Made by a program: the position numbers and the translations under genes. This document shows, piece by piece, positions 8,570-15,148 of a stretch of DNA of 44,342 nt. Position 1 is the stretch's first letter. Each line of letters opens with the position of its first letter. A model generated the notes under the pieces. The model ran no database searches. It saw only the letters and a list, made by a program, of their open reading frames with translations, and was not told the DNA's origin. The stretch comes from Bacillota bacterium (lineage in GTDB: Bacteria > Bacillota > Clostridia > Lachnospirales > Lachnospiraceae): positions 1 to 44,342 of the forward strand of contig JAEZKL010000140.1 in the NCBI GenBank assembly GCA_023415475.1, given 5' to 3'.

Positions 8570-8673
8570 ATCACCACCTCTCAATCGTCTATATTAATCA
8601 TCCGGCTTCCCACCTGCCTATCTTGTATGGATGATACTGCCCCGGCTTTCGACACACCTAAATTTACGCAATA

Positions 8674-8695
8674 GAAAAGCACCCCGAAGGATGCT
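8674..8695 (-). terminator. Rho-independent terminator with UUCG-type loop
   Basis: On the minus strand AGCATCC-TTCG-GGGTGCT forms a seven-pair stem closed by a C(UUCG)G tetraloop and is followed by TTTTC. It lies about 20 bases past the stop of gene 8714-9025 and before the packaging operon, so it should end that single-gene transcript. Confidence 0.8.
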
Positions 8696-8713
8696 CTATA
8701 AATCATTATAAAT

Positions 8714-9025
8714 TTATTTATGTTTTAACTCCATAAACGTATCCATGGCTTTACTTACAAGCTTGTTTGATATGTCAACATTTAATATATCACAGTCTTT
8801 CTCAATAATATCAAGCTCGGCTAATGTCAGTACAGTTGTTTTTATAAATGATATTCTTAAGTATTCATTTACCATCGATGTGTCATTAATATAACGTAAA
8901 TTATCGTTTAAATTACCATTCTCAATAAGTCTTTTTATTAATTGATCATCCTCAGATGCCATTGCAAATTGAGAATTGACCATTAACTTTATGAACAAAT
9001 CACTTAACTTCATTTTGCTACTCAT
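8714..9025 (-). CDS. Uncharacterised helical protein, own transcription unit
   Basis: I do not recognise this 103-residue protein. It is helical (MSSKMKLSDLFIKLMVNSQF, DQLIKRLIENGNLNDNLRY, LTLAELDIIEKDCDIL) and ends MDTFMELKHK, with no membrane segment or metal motif. GGAAGGAGCGG precedes the ATG. The gene has a promoter of its own at 9049-9077, a terminator-like hairpin upstream and a terminator downstream, so it is isolated from both the early and the packaging operons. That arrangement is typical of morons, genes expressed from prophages that benefit the lysogen, but the function cannot be read. Confidence 0.75.
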   Translation of the reverse strand: MSSKMKLSDLFIKLMVNSQFAMASEDDQLIKRLIENGNLNDNLRYINDTSMVNEYLRISFIKTTVLTLAELDIIEKDCDILNVDISNKLVSKAMDTFMELKHK

Positions 9026-9048
9026 TTACACCGCTCCTTCCCACCCAA

Positions 9049-9077
9049 ATACTACCACATTTCTCCAGTATTTGCAA
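9049..9077 (-). promoter_or_regulatory. Sigma-A promoter for gene 8714-9025
   Basis: On the minus strand TTGCAA (9072-9077) is followed after 17 bases by TAGTAT (9049-9054). TGG immediately before the -10 gives an extended -10. The gene start is 24 bases downstream. Four of six bases match consensus in each box, and the spacing is ideal. Confidence 0.6.
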
Positions 9078-9078
9078 C

Positions 9079-9117
9079 AAAAAGGAAAAGGCACCGTTTT
9101 GATATATCCCGGTGCCC
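9079..9117 (-). terminator. Terminator-like hairpin insulating the moron-like gene
   Basis: GGCACCG and CGGTGCC pair across 13 bases (9091-9117). The minus strand then reads TTTTCCTTTTTG, a T-rich tail. It would stop leftward read-through just before the promoter of gene 8714-9025. Confidence 0.65.
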
Positions 9118-9174
9118 TGCCTCCGCTCTTGGAGGTCTTATATAGTATTATTGGCTAGCTGCCATTACTTTTGT

Positions 9175-9225
9175 TAAAAAGGCACTCTGAATTCGGACTT
9201 GCCGGACAATTCAGAATGCCTTTTA
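9175..9225 (-). terminator. Strong terminator ending the early operon
   Basis: A 14-base stem, AGGCATTCTGAATT with AATTCAGAGTGCCT, encloses a 14-base loop and is followed by TTTTAAC on the minus strand. There is one non-Watson-Crick position. It lies about 120 bases past the stop of the ArpU-like gene and would end the early leftward transcript. Confidence 0.8.
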
Positions 9226-9346
9226 CTGGAAACAATATATGGACTAAGGAAGTACTTGATAACTATTTATAAATATTTCATCGTAAAAAATTATAACATG
9301 TTTAAAAGGGAATGTACAGGGTGCGAAAACGGTCATTTGTCAAGTC
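9226..9346. other. AT-rich spacer after the ArpU-like gene
   Basis: The region from the stop of the ArpU-like gene to the terminator contains no supported gene or hairpin. Between the two terminators (9118-9175) the minus strand has CTATATAAG, which could be the -10 of a late promoter, without a recognisable -35 box. Confidence 0.35.
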
Positions 9347-9865
9347 CTATATTGCATCCGATCCGAATAGATATATTGCTATTTCATTAACTATCTTGTT
9401 CTTCCAAATACGTATTGTCTTTTCATCCTTCTCTAGCAATTCCGCAATTTCTCCGAAGGTATATGTATCCCCTTCCGGCTTCTTTTGGAAGTATCTCAAT
9501 TGCAGGACCTCATACTCTTTCCATCCACGGACTTCCTTCAAAGCCTTCTCTACACGTTCCAAATCGCTTCTACTTCTTTCGAGTGATTCCCTTCTAAATT
9601 TCATCATCTCATCATCGTTCGGCACTGCTTTAGTTTTACTATATCTAACTATACTTCCTGAGGATCTCTTATTCATCATCTCGAAGTAGCTGTCCTCATT
9701 ATATACATGTTCCCTAAGGGTATTAAAATTATAGAGCAGTTTTTCTGTATTCTTAAATGTCTCATCTTTAAGTACCTTCATACGATCCAGAACAGTAATT
9801 TTATTGATTTTCTGTATAGTCACATTTACTGTATTCTCAATCAGTTCCATATCACATTTTGCCAA
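9347..9865 (-). CDS. ArpU/RinA-like phage late transcription regulator
   Basis: A 172-residue protein with a long helical N-terminal part and a C-terminal region-4-like HTH: YEVLQLRYFQKKPEGDTYTF followed by EIAELLEKDEKTIRIWKNKIVNEI. This matches the ArpU/RinA class of phage regulators, which activate late or packaging genes. It is the last gene of the early operon, immediately before the late genes, as is usual. I prefer the TTG at 9865, eight bases after GGAGG; the longer GTG start at 9892 has no site. It probably acts on the weak late promoter region at 8570-9175. Confidence 0.8.
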   Translation of the reverse strand: MAKCDMELIENTVNVTIQKINKITVLDRMKVLKDETFKNTEKLLYNFNTLREHVYNEDSYFEMMNKRSSGSIVRYSKTKAVPNDDEMMKFRRESLERSRSDLERVEKALKEVRGWKEYEVLQLRYFQKKPEGDTYTFGEIAELLEKDEKTIRIWKNKIVNEIAIYLFGSDAI

Positions 9866-9898
9866 ATGTATGCCCTCCAATCCTGATGCCACGAGATT

Positions 9899-10285
9899 TC
9901 ATTCTATAAGCTTAAGCTCTATGTCTATGTCCTCCGGTATATTATCTTCCCAGATGAAAGAATTCTTAAGTATATAATTGTTATAAGAATTCGCTGTTTT
10001 GTTAGCTCTCATCTTGGCCTGTTCAGCCCATGATTGCTTTTCCTCATTTGCACTGTCCTTATATTGAAGATATGTGAGCTTGTCCGTCTCATAGCTGCTT
10101 ATCATTGCCCTGCAAGTATCTTCAACTTTTTTGATCGTATCGTAATTCGTAACATCATCTACCTTCTGGATCTTAAAGAAATAATTATTAATTACTCCCC
10201 TGCCTGAAGGTGTGATGTAGAAAATGATTAACCCAATAATCAATACGATAACAAATAGTCCTGCTGCCTTACAAAGTTTATTCAT
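9899..10285 (-). CDS. Membrane-anchored phage protein of unknown function
   Basis: The protein has 128 residues with one N-terminal membrane segment (about residues 8-25, AGLFVIVLIIGLIIFYI), then TPSGRGVINNYF and a long extracytoplasmic helical part (EDTCRAMISSYETDKLTYLQY, SWAEQAKMRANKTANSYNNY). I know this pattern from many Clostridia prophages, but no function is established. It overlaps the lipoprotein gene by eight bases, so the two are translationally coupled and may form an envelope pair. A superinfection-exclusion or cell-surface role is only a guess. Confidence 0.8.
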   Translation of the reverse strand: MNKLCKAAGLFVIVLIIGLIIFYITPSGRGVINNYFFKIQKVDDVTNYDTIKKVEDTCRAMISSYETDKLTYLQYKDSANEEKQSWAEQAKMRANKTANSYNNYILKNSFIWEDNIPEDIDIELKLIE

Positions 10286-10844
10286 TGATGGTACCTACTT
10301 TCAAGATAGGATCCGATACTTCAAATGGAATATCAGAGTATAGATAGGTGCCTGTCCATTCCAGGTATTTGCCATCCGGTGTAAAGAAGAATATTCCATC
10401 GTCATTATAACCGTATGATCCATCTACATCAGCAAGCCAGTGGTTATAATCATCCCATGTTCCAGTCTCTCCCTGATTTATCTCATAATACTCACTATCC
10501 GGAGTTAAGTAAGAATTAAGGCTTGATACTTTACCATCCACTATGAATGTGCCAATTATTGATCCACTCTCAGTAAATAATACTATGTATCCCAGAGGCT
10601 TCTCGATTGCACATATCAATGTATTCGCCTTCTCCCTCTGACCATTTACCCAGTATGCCCGGCGAATAAGATTGTATCGCTCTAATGAATAGTCGATATC
10701 AGTTGGTGTCTCCTGATTAGAAGATAACGTTTTTTGAACCTCTTCCTGCTTCGATGTATCGCTTGCAGTGACTGTGGTGTCACATCCTACCAGGCCATAA
10801 ACAAGAGCTACGATTAACATTACTGATAAAATTCTCTTTCTCAT
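10278..10844 (-). CDS. Phage-encoded lipoprotein
   Basis: A 188-residue exported lipoprotein: MRKRILSVMLIVALVYGLVG is the signal and LVGC the lipobox, so cysteine 21 would be lipidated. The mature part starts with a Ser/Thr/Glu-rich spacer and continues with a beta-rich domain (YIVLFTESGSIIGTFIVDGK, YNDDGIFFFTPDGKYLEWTG). AGGAGATTTATT precedes the ATG. It is cotranscribed with the membrane protein downstream. Lipoproteins in prophages of Gram-positive bacteria often block superinfection or change the surface of the lysogen, but here that is inference. Confidence 0.85.
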   Translation of the reverse strand: MRKRILSVMLIVALVYGLVGCDTTVTASDTSKQEEVQKTLSSNQETPTDIDYSLERYNLIRRAYWVNGQREKANTLICAIEKPLGYIVLFTESGSIIGTFIVDGKVSSLNSYLTPDSEYYEINQGETGTWDDYNHWLADVDGSYGYNDDGIFFFTPDGKYLEWTGTYLYSDIPFEVSDPILKVGTINE

Positions 10845-10872
10845 AATAAATCTCCTTCACAATTTTATTTAT

Positions 10873-11118
10873 TTACATTAAGGCTTCACTATCTATCATC
10901 TTTAGTGCCTTTATCACCAATAGGTTAATCCGGTATTCCTCTATTAGATTTGTCCGGCCCCCTAACATATTCTCGTATCTTTCGTTCTCCTCTTCAAAGT
11001 ACTCTATCGCTCTCTCTATTGTAATTTCTTCCGGATTCTTTTGTTTGTTCGGATCACATGTTTCGCATCTACTGGTATCTTCATCTGGGCATCTTTCGCA
11101 TTGAGGATATCTGGCCAT
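10873..11118 (-). CDS. Small cysteine-rich phage protein
   Basis: An 81-residue protein with four paired cysteines in the first 25 residues (CERCPDEDTSRCETC), suggesting a small zinc knuckle. It is followed by a helical region EEITIERAIEYFEEENERYE and a C-terminal hydrophobic helix. I do not recognise the family. GAGGCAGC lies before the ATG. It sits between the MazG-like gene and the lipoprotein in the early operon. Confidence 0.75.
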   Translation of the reverse strand: MARYPQCERCPDEDTSRCETCDPNKQKNPEEITIERAIEYFEEENERYENMLGGRTNLIEEYRINLLVIKALKMIDSEALM

Positions 11119-11135
11119 AATTGCTGCCTCACTCT

Positions 11136-11519
11136 CTAGATGATTTTACCACCATGCTTGTACTTCCGGTGCCGGTTGTACTCCATCTTCTCTGTTATCG
11201 CTTGGTCAATATCGATACCATACATATGACAATTATCTAAGACTCTAATTATTACATCTGCAAATTCAGAAGGAACACCTTCCGGCTTCTTTAGTTCACA
11301 GTCAATGCAATCTATTGGTAATTCACATTGATCAAAATTCTCACAGCTGCTATGATGGGTTTTATTGATTTTATGTCCATGTCGGTATTCTTCCCATGCC
11401 TCAGATAGTTCACCATGAATATTTGTGATTGCATCCCCGAAGGCTACCGGATTATCATGCCATCCTTTTTTAGATGCATCATTATATATCTCTGCTGCCA
11501 GGTTATTTAAATATCCCAT
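11136..11519 (-). CDS. MazG-like nucleotide pyrophosphohydrolase
   Basis: The ATG at 11519 (MGYLNNLAAEIYNDASKKGW) is preceded by GGGAG; a longer frame to 11597 has no site and overlaps the next gene. The 127-residue protein has the MazG-type helix NIHGELSEAWEEYRHG, giving an E-x-x-E metal pair, and the second motif PSEFADVIIRVLDNCHMYGI with E and D. It carries a cysteine-rich insert between them (CENFDQCELPIDCIDC), which may bind zinc. Such phage enzymes trim non-canonical or signalling nucleotides; the substrate here is unknown. Confidence 0.85.
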   Translation of the reverse strand: MGYLNNLAAEIYNDASKKGWHDNPVAFGDAITNIHGELSEAWEEYRHGHKINKTHHSSCENFDQCELPIDCIDCELKKPEGVPSEFADVIIRVLDNCHMYGIDIDQAITEKMEYNRHRKYKHGGKII

Positions 11520-11545
11520 CCTCTTTTTATCTCCCTTCTGATAAA

Positions 11546-11809
11546 TCAAATTAATCCGTGAAACATAGCCGATTTTACATCTATAAAACTTGTACATCCA
11601 TGCTGTTTCAATGCATTAATCTGTTCTACAGTCTGTGGCTCTGCGGCATATCTACTTTCTATAAGCTCGCAGTCAGATATATTAGCCATTGATGGAAAAG
11701 GATAACCGCTAGGTATTAATTTCCCCTGTTCGTTGTTCACTCCGCATACTATCCATTTTTCTCCGCTTGGCTTATGTAATACTAAATCATTTGGTCTTAT
11801 TTCGCTCAT
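11546..11809 (-). CDS. Uncharacterised phage protein, 87 residues
   Basis: The sequence MSEIRPNDLVLHKPSGEKWI with SGYPFPSMANISDCELIES suggests a small beta-barrel-like fold near the N-terminus and a helical end (VEQINALKQHG). It resembles small early-operon proteins in Clostridia phages whose function is unknown. GGAAAGGAAGAT precedes the ATG. Confidence 0.7.
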   Translation of the reverse strand: MSEIRPNDLVLHKPSGEKWIVCGVNNEQGKLIPSGYPFPSMANISDCELIESRYAAEPQTVEQINALKQHGCTSFIDVKSAMFHGLI

Positions 11810-11892
11810 ATCTTCCTTTCCGATGCCCTGAATGCTTGCAAGATCAACTTGCTTCGCTCAGACATCTAGGGTCTTATTGATAAATTACAGTT
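11810..11892 (-). promoter_or_regulatory. Leader with long hairpin before gene 11546-11809
   Basis: On the minus strand the gap starts with AAACTGTAATTTA, a motif also found in the 12403-12442 gap. It contains a longer imperfect hairpin whose core is GCAAG-ttgat-CTTGC, with outer pairs GATG/CATC and CTGA/TCAG, and ends in GGAAAGGAAG before the start codon. It belongs to the family of leader hairpins described in the findings. Confidence 0.5.
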
Positions 11893-12402
11893 TTATTCAT
11901 TTGCTACGCACCTTTCTAATGTGCGAATCATCTCAATAACTTGATTTTTGCCATAAGTATTTTTGTCAGCTTCTTGAACCTTGGTTATTAAATCATACAA
12001 TGCTTGATTATACGATTGATCGTTGCAGCCAATTTTTAGCCTATTTATGCTTTCTTGCATTTTATCTGCTATTACCTTTGACTGAGCAATTTCCGATTTT
12101 AATTGTTCGATTTTATTTTCCAGTCTTGAGATACTGGAATTTAGGTTGCTTATCTCTCTGTCTTTAGCTGCAATCTGACTATTGAGATTGCTAATAACCA
12201 CATTCTGTGTTCTTAAGTCATTTGATAAAGTCTTGTTCTGGACAAGTTGCTTTTCAAGTTCCTCGTTTTTCTTTATAAGGACTTGAACTTTTTCATATTC
12301 ATTGTATAAAGAAAGGCTTAAATCACTTACGGTAAGAACCTCCTGTTTACCGATTACTGTAAGTTCTGTTTCATTTTTACTCTTTGTTTTTAAACCGAAC
12401 AT
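11893..12402 (-). CDS. Coiled-coil phage protein
   Basis: A 169-residue protein from the ATG at 12402 (MFGLKTKSKNETELTVIGKQ), which follows GGAAAGG by nine bases. Residues 35-130 are an unbroken coiled coil (EKVQVLIKKNEELEKQLVQ, SRLENKIEQLKSEIAQSK). The C-terminus DLITKVQEADKNTYGKNQV is a second helical module. No enzyme motif is visible. It may be a structural or DNA-replication accessory protein; position gives no firm clue. Confidence 0.75.
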   Translation of the reverse strand: MFGLKTKSKNETELTVIGKQEVLTVSDLSLSLYNEYEKVQVLIKKNEELEKQLVQNKTLSNDLRTQNVVISNLNSQIAAKDREISNLNSSISRLENKIEQLKSEIAQSKVIADKMQESINRLKIGCNDQSYNQALYDLITKVQEADKNTYGKNQVIEMIRTLERCVANE

Positions 12403-12446
12403 ATTATTAAATTCCTTTCCGCTCAATGAGCTAAATTACAGTTTAG
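12403..12446 (-). promoter_or_regulatory. Leader hairpin element
   Basis: Two adjacent small palindromes, GCTC-aat-GAGC (12421-12431) and CTAAA-ttacag-TTTAG (12431-12446), lie between the methyltransferase stop and the coiled-coil gene. The first ends right at the GGAAAGGA ribosome binding site. The same layout with different stem bases recurs at 13373, 13610 and 13052. Confidence 0.55.
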
Positions 12447-13036
12447 TTCTGCACCACCTGGAACACCCATAAATAACTATGCGATTTTCGTGCATGCTTC
12501 TGCTTGCGTGTAACCTTTGGCTTTCTATCGTTTACCAGGATAAATAAATCCTTGGCATAAAGCCCCATTTGTTCAGCTATATCCTTTATCTCAATATGGC
12601 TCCATTTTTTCTTACATCCCTGTATTTCATCTTGGCATTTGCAAAGGATATAACCATCTTTTTTTGTTATCCTGATTAATTCCTTTAATCCTGATTCGTA
12701 TAGATCAATAATATCATCATGCGTGGTGTACCTGGTTGTATTATAACAATCAACCATTCCTTTTAGGTTCGTGATTCTTGCATACGGAGGATCTATTACG
12801 CTATGATTAAATTCTTTATCCTGGTAAGGAAGATCACGGAAGTCTGTTCCGGTTAATATATCACTTCCAACTATTTTATACTTTTTTGTATCTACTTTTC
12901 GCCAGAAGGCACCTTTGCCATATGTAACATCAGCTATTTTATCGCCCTCAGAGAAATAAAGAGCCGTCACCTTTTTAATCAACCCCGCATTTGTTCCGAT
13001 ATGTACCGAATAGATTGGATCATCTATTGCTATCAC
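12443..13036 (-). CDS. DNA amino-methyltransferase (DPPY type)
   Basis: A 197-residue enzyme starting at a GTG (MIAIDDPIYSVHIGTNAG) with AAGAAGGTG upstream. It carries the DPPY catalytic motif in SVIDPPYARI near residue 86 and an AdoMet-binding-like segment KIADVTYGKGAFWRKV. That suggests N6-adenine or N4-cytosine methylation of DNA. No separate target-recognition domain or restriction partner is present, so it is an orphan phage methylase, probably protecting phage DNA or controlling expression. FRDLPYQDKEFNHSV lies between the two motifs. Confidence 0.88.
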   Translation of the reverse strand: MIAIDDPIYSVHIGTNAGLIKKVTALYFSEGDKIADVTYGKGAFWRKVDTKKYKIVGSDILTGTDFRDLPYQDKEFNHSVIDPPYARITNLKGMVDCYNTTRYTTHDDIIDLYESGLKELIRITKKDGYILCKCQDEIQGCKKKWSHIEIKDIAEQMGLYAKDLFILVNDRKPKVTRKQKHARKSHSYLWVFQVVQN

Positions 13037-13115
13037 ATTTTCACCTTCTTTCGTTAACTAACGGCTCCAATCCGGTACCAGAATAAAATTATAGTTTGGT
13101 TCACCACTGATATCT
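13037..13115 (-). promoter_or_regulatory. Leader hairpin before the methyltransferase
   Basis: CGTTA-ac-TAACG (13052-13063) forms a perfect short hairpin just before the AAAGAAGGTG ribosome site. AAACTATAATTTTA further up resembles the motif in other leaders. There is no terminator, so transcription should continue through the gap. Confidence 0.5.
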
Positions 13116-13358
13116 TCAATCTTCATCTTCAAACATGCATCTCATTGTATGTTCGTTAATGGCGCTGATATTATAATTAATATCATCAATCCATTTTCTG
13201 ATATCTTCTGCCAGTTGCTTATTATCTGTAGCATCGGCATATGCTAACAAAGCCTTTCTTGCAGCTTCATCCTTGTCTGGACGTAATACGAAACACTTAT
13301 TTACAAGGCTTCCGTCTTCAACCTTCCGAACGATATATTTGATTTTTAGTCCTTCCAT
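13116..13358 (-). CDS. Uncharacterised phage protein, 80 residues
   Basis: The ATG at 13358 (MEGLKIKYIVRKVEDGSLVN) follows GGAAAGGAAGTTTT; an in-frame start 36 bases earlier has no site. The fold looks like a beta hairpin followed by helices (DEAARKALLAYADATDNKQL) and an acidic end FEDED. I do not recognise the family. Confidence 0.7.
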   Translation of the reverse strand: MEGLKIKYIVRKVEDGSLVNKCFVLRPDKDEAARKALLAYADATDNKQLAEDIRKWIDDINYNISAINEHTMRCMFEDED

Positions 13359-13399
13359 AAAACTTCCTTTCCGTGCTAATGCACTAAATCTCAATTTAG
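13359..13399 (-). promoter_or_regulatory. Leader hairpin element
   Basis: GTGC-taat-GCAC (13373-13384) and CTAAAT-ctca-ATTTAG (13384-13399) are two consecutive perfect palindromes between two small genes. The first abuts the GGAAAGGA ribosome site. The stem bases differ from those at 12421 while the pairing is kept. Confidence 0.55.
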
Positions 13400-13596
13400 T
13401 TACTCAAATAGACACCGCTTCCATCACCGCTAACTTCTAAAACTTCACCTGATAGAGAATATAAGTTTCTACCGTTATCATCCGTATCAAATACACCTCC
13501 TGCTTTCAGTTCCTTTTTTGATACAATTGTACTGAAGTTGACAGTTGCTCCGCTTGGCATATCCTCTAATATGTTCATGAGCTCATATACTTTCAT
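13396..13596 (-). CDS. Small phage protein, 66 residues
   Basis: MKVYELMNILEDMPSGATVN followed by a beta-rich second half (GGVFDTDDNGRNLYSLSG, EVLEVSGDGSGVYLS). This type of short protein is frequent in early operons of Firmicutes phages, with unknown function. GGAAGGAGCATT precedes the ATG. Confidence 0.7.
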   Translation of the reverse strand: MKVYELMNILEDMPSGATVNFSTIVSKKELKAGGVFDTDDNGRNLYSLSGEVLEVSGDGSGVYLSN

Positions 13597-13656
13597 AATG
13601 CTCCTTCCCGTGCTTATGCACTTCTTAATTTACAGAATCAATATTTACTTTACCGG
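13597..13656 (-). promoter_or_regulatory. Leader hairpin element
   Basis: GTGC-ttat-GCAC (13610-13621) stands directly before the GGAAGGAG ribosome site of gene 13396-13596. CTGTAAATTAAG beside it matches the second palindrome of the other leaders only partly. Confidence 0.5.
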
Positions 13657-13926
13657 TTACGCGTATTTAGATCTTCTGGTGCTCTCCGGCTTTACTCTGG
13701 TTCTCTTATTCTGATTGTATTTGACTGCATACTTTGAGAATTCCCAATAGGAGAAGCTCTCATAATATCCATTGTGGAATATGCTTATATGGGAAGGGTA
13801 AAACCTATCTATTGTTGCTGTATATGTCCCTGTCGTTTTGCCCTTTTCGTTGATTGTCCTTATAGTTACTTCTTCACCTGCGACAAATTGTTTCATTACT
13901 CCATCCTTAATCTGCTGGACTGTCAA
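13657..13926 (-). CDS. Uncharacterised phage protein, 89 residues
   Basis: I prefer a TTG start at 13926 (MTVQQIKDGVMKQFVAGEEV) because GGAGG lies seven bases upstream; the ATG at 13947 overlaps the divergent promoter and has no ribosome site. The middle is beta-rich (IRTINEKGKTTGTYTATIDR) and the end is basic (NKRTRVKPESTRRSKYA), so nucleic-acid binding is possible. It is divergent from the LexA-box gene, and the same operator could affect both. Confidence 0.65.
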   Translation of the reverse strand: MTVQQIKDGVMKQFVAGEEVTIRTINEKGKTTGTYTATIDRFYPSHISIFHNGYYESFSYWEFSKYAVKYNQNKRTRVKPESTRRSKYA

Positions 13927-13946
13927 TTCTTTTCCTCCATTTCTCA

Positions 13947-13975
13947 TTGATATACAAGAACATTTGTTCTATAAT
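13947..13975 (+). promoter_or_regulatory. Near-consensus sigma-A promoter with LexA (SOS) box in the spacer
   Basis: TTGATA (13947-13952) and TATAAT (13970-13975) are separated by exactly 17 bases. The spacer contains AGAACATTTGTTCT (13957-13970), a perfect palindrome matching the Firmicutes LexA core GAAC-N4-GTTC. A repressor bound there would cover the space between the two boxes. It drives the + strand gene starting at 14004. Confidence 0.8.
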
Positions 13976-14003
13976 GTGATTACTATTTTCTTGAGGTGAT
14001 ACT

Positions 14004-14285
14004 ATGCCATTTCTACAGCCAGATCACCGCCCTCAGATTAAACACCCTTCTGGGCATCCGGTGGAAGTCATTACAACCCATAAAGCTTCCAGAGAACTTA
14101 AGCCACTCTATTTTCGTATCGAAGATGATCGTCAGGAGAGGTTTACTTTCATGCTCTCAAGAGCGTTCATGAGGAAAGAAGAGAACTACATCATAACCTT
14201 TGAGTGTACTTATGATGCATATGGGATAAGGAATAGCATTGTATTGGTCTTTGATGTTACCAAGTGTCAATGGAGGGTTGGATAG
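14004..14285 (+). CDS. Uncharacterised protein, LexA-box controlled
   Basis: The only + strand gene inside the early operon. It makes a 93-residue protein (MPFLQPDHRPQIKHPSGHPV, IEDDRQERFTFMLSRAF, ITFECTYDAYGIRNSIVLVF). GAGGTG lies shortly before the ATG. I believe related short proteins occur in other Clostridia, but I cannot name a function. Its promoter holds a LexA box, so it should be induced by DNA damage. It overlaps the 3' end of the convergent nuclease-like gene by 29 bases, so the two transcripts would be complementary there. A role in damage response, prophage induction or mutagenesis is inference from the box alone. Confidence 0.8.
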   Translation: MPFLQPDHRPQIKHPSGHPVEVITTHKASRELKPLYFRIEDDRQERFTFMLSRAFMRKEENYIITFECTYDAYGIRNSIVLVFDVTKCQWRVG

Positions 14286-14820
14286 ATCCTGCACTCTCAA
14301 CTTCTTCCTTTAGTCTGTAATACTTATCCATCCAGTTACACATATTGTTATAATTTTTATTTGCTTCTTTCGTTAACCTATCCATAGCCCTCTTATACTT
14401 TGCTATAATATCTTCAGATTGATTGTTATAATATTTATCAGCTTCCCGATTAAGAGCACAGACAAGGTTGATAAATAAAGTCTCAATCGAAAGAGATAAA
14501 GGTACTTTCTTTGGATTTTTTAATACACTAGTTCCGTCCATTACCCCTATATGCGAAGGGATTTCTGCTTTTACCTCTTCATAAAGCCATTCTGGCATTA
14601 CATAATAGTTATAATTCCCGATAAAGCTTTTGGCAGCCTTAGAGTGAAAATCAGATTTCGTTACCTTAATCTCATAAGCTCTCCATATTCCTTTACGGTC
14701 TACTGTTACGTAATCAACTCTTTCTCTCCCGAATGTAACTTCAAATGCTCCGTACACACCCATTTGTACTGTATTGGAATATAGCTTTTTCTCAATATCA
14801 ATGGTTTCCTGCGTTTTCAA
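14257..14820 (-). CDS. PD-(D/E)XK nuclease-like protein (MmcB-like)
   Basis: A 187-residue protein starting at a TTG with AGGAGG six bases upstream. The region RERVDYVTVDRKGIWRAYEI followed by KVTKSDFHS has the D...E-x-K spacing of the PD-(D/E)XK fold, close to MmcB-like proteins. YYVMPEWLYEEVKAEIPSHI further on fits the same fold. The C-terminal 70 residues are a charged helical extension. It may cut or bind branched DNA during phage replication. The fold call is good; the activity is unproved. Confidence 0.75.
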   Translation of the reverse strand: MKTQETIDIEKKLYSNTVQMGVYGAFEVTFGRERVDYVTVDRKGIWRAYEIKVTKSDFHSKAAKSFIGNYNYYVMPEWLYEEVKAEIPSHIGVMDGTSVLKNPKKVPLSLSIETLFINLVCALNREADKYYNNQSEDIIAKYKRAMDRLTKEANKNYNNMCNWMDKYYRLKEEVESAGSIQPSIDTW

Positions 14821-14835
14821 TTACATCCTCCTATA

Positions 14836-15057
14836 TCACTCCTGCTGCCGGTTGGCATATAAAAACTTCTCCAGCTCATCATCCGTAAAATCACTCTCTG
14901 GAATTCCGAATTGATTGAGCAAGTTGCGGAATTTAAATTTGCTTTCTCCTAATCGATTAGCCCATTTGATTGCTTCTCGGTGCCAGTAGTCTTTCTCTGA
15001 CTTTAAAGCCTTGTTTTCCTCTTCCAATTTCTCTATTCTTTTTACTCGATACCCCAT
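14836..15057 (-). CDS. Small coiled-coil phage protein
   Basis: Starts at the ATG at 15057 (MGYRVKRIEKLEEENKALKS), with GGAAAGGAATTGT just before it; the longer frame to 15144 runs through a hairpin and has no site. It has 73 residues: a coiled coil, then a helical FKFRNLLNQFGIPESDF and an acidic end. Function unknown. Confidence 0.7.
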   Translation of the reverse strand: MGYRVKRIEKLEEENKALKSEKDYWHREAIKWANRLGESKFKFRNLLNQFGIPESDFTDDELEKFLYANRQQE

Positions 15058-15070
15058 ACAATTCCTTTCC

Positions 15071-15092
15071 CCCGGAGGTCTCTGCCTCCGGG
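15071..15092 (-). promoter_or_regulatory. Perfect 8-bp hairpin before a ribosome site
   Basis: CCCGGAGG and CCTCCGGG pair across TCTCTG, directly upstream of GGAAAGGA. There is no T-run on the minus strand, so it is not a normal terminator. It has the same hairpin-then-ribosome-site layout as the elements at 12421, 13373 and 13610. Confidence 0.6.
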
Positions 15093-15148
15093 ATGCTATG
15101 ACATGGCCATTCAAGTTCATTGTGATATGTATACTAAATGGCACTAAA

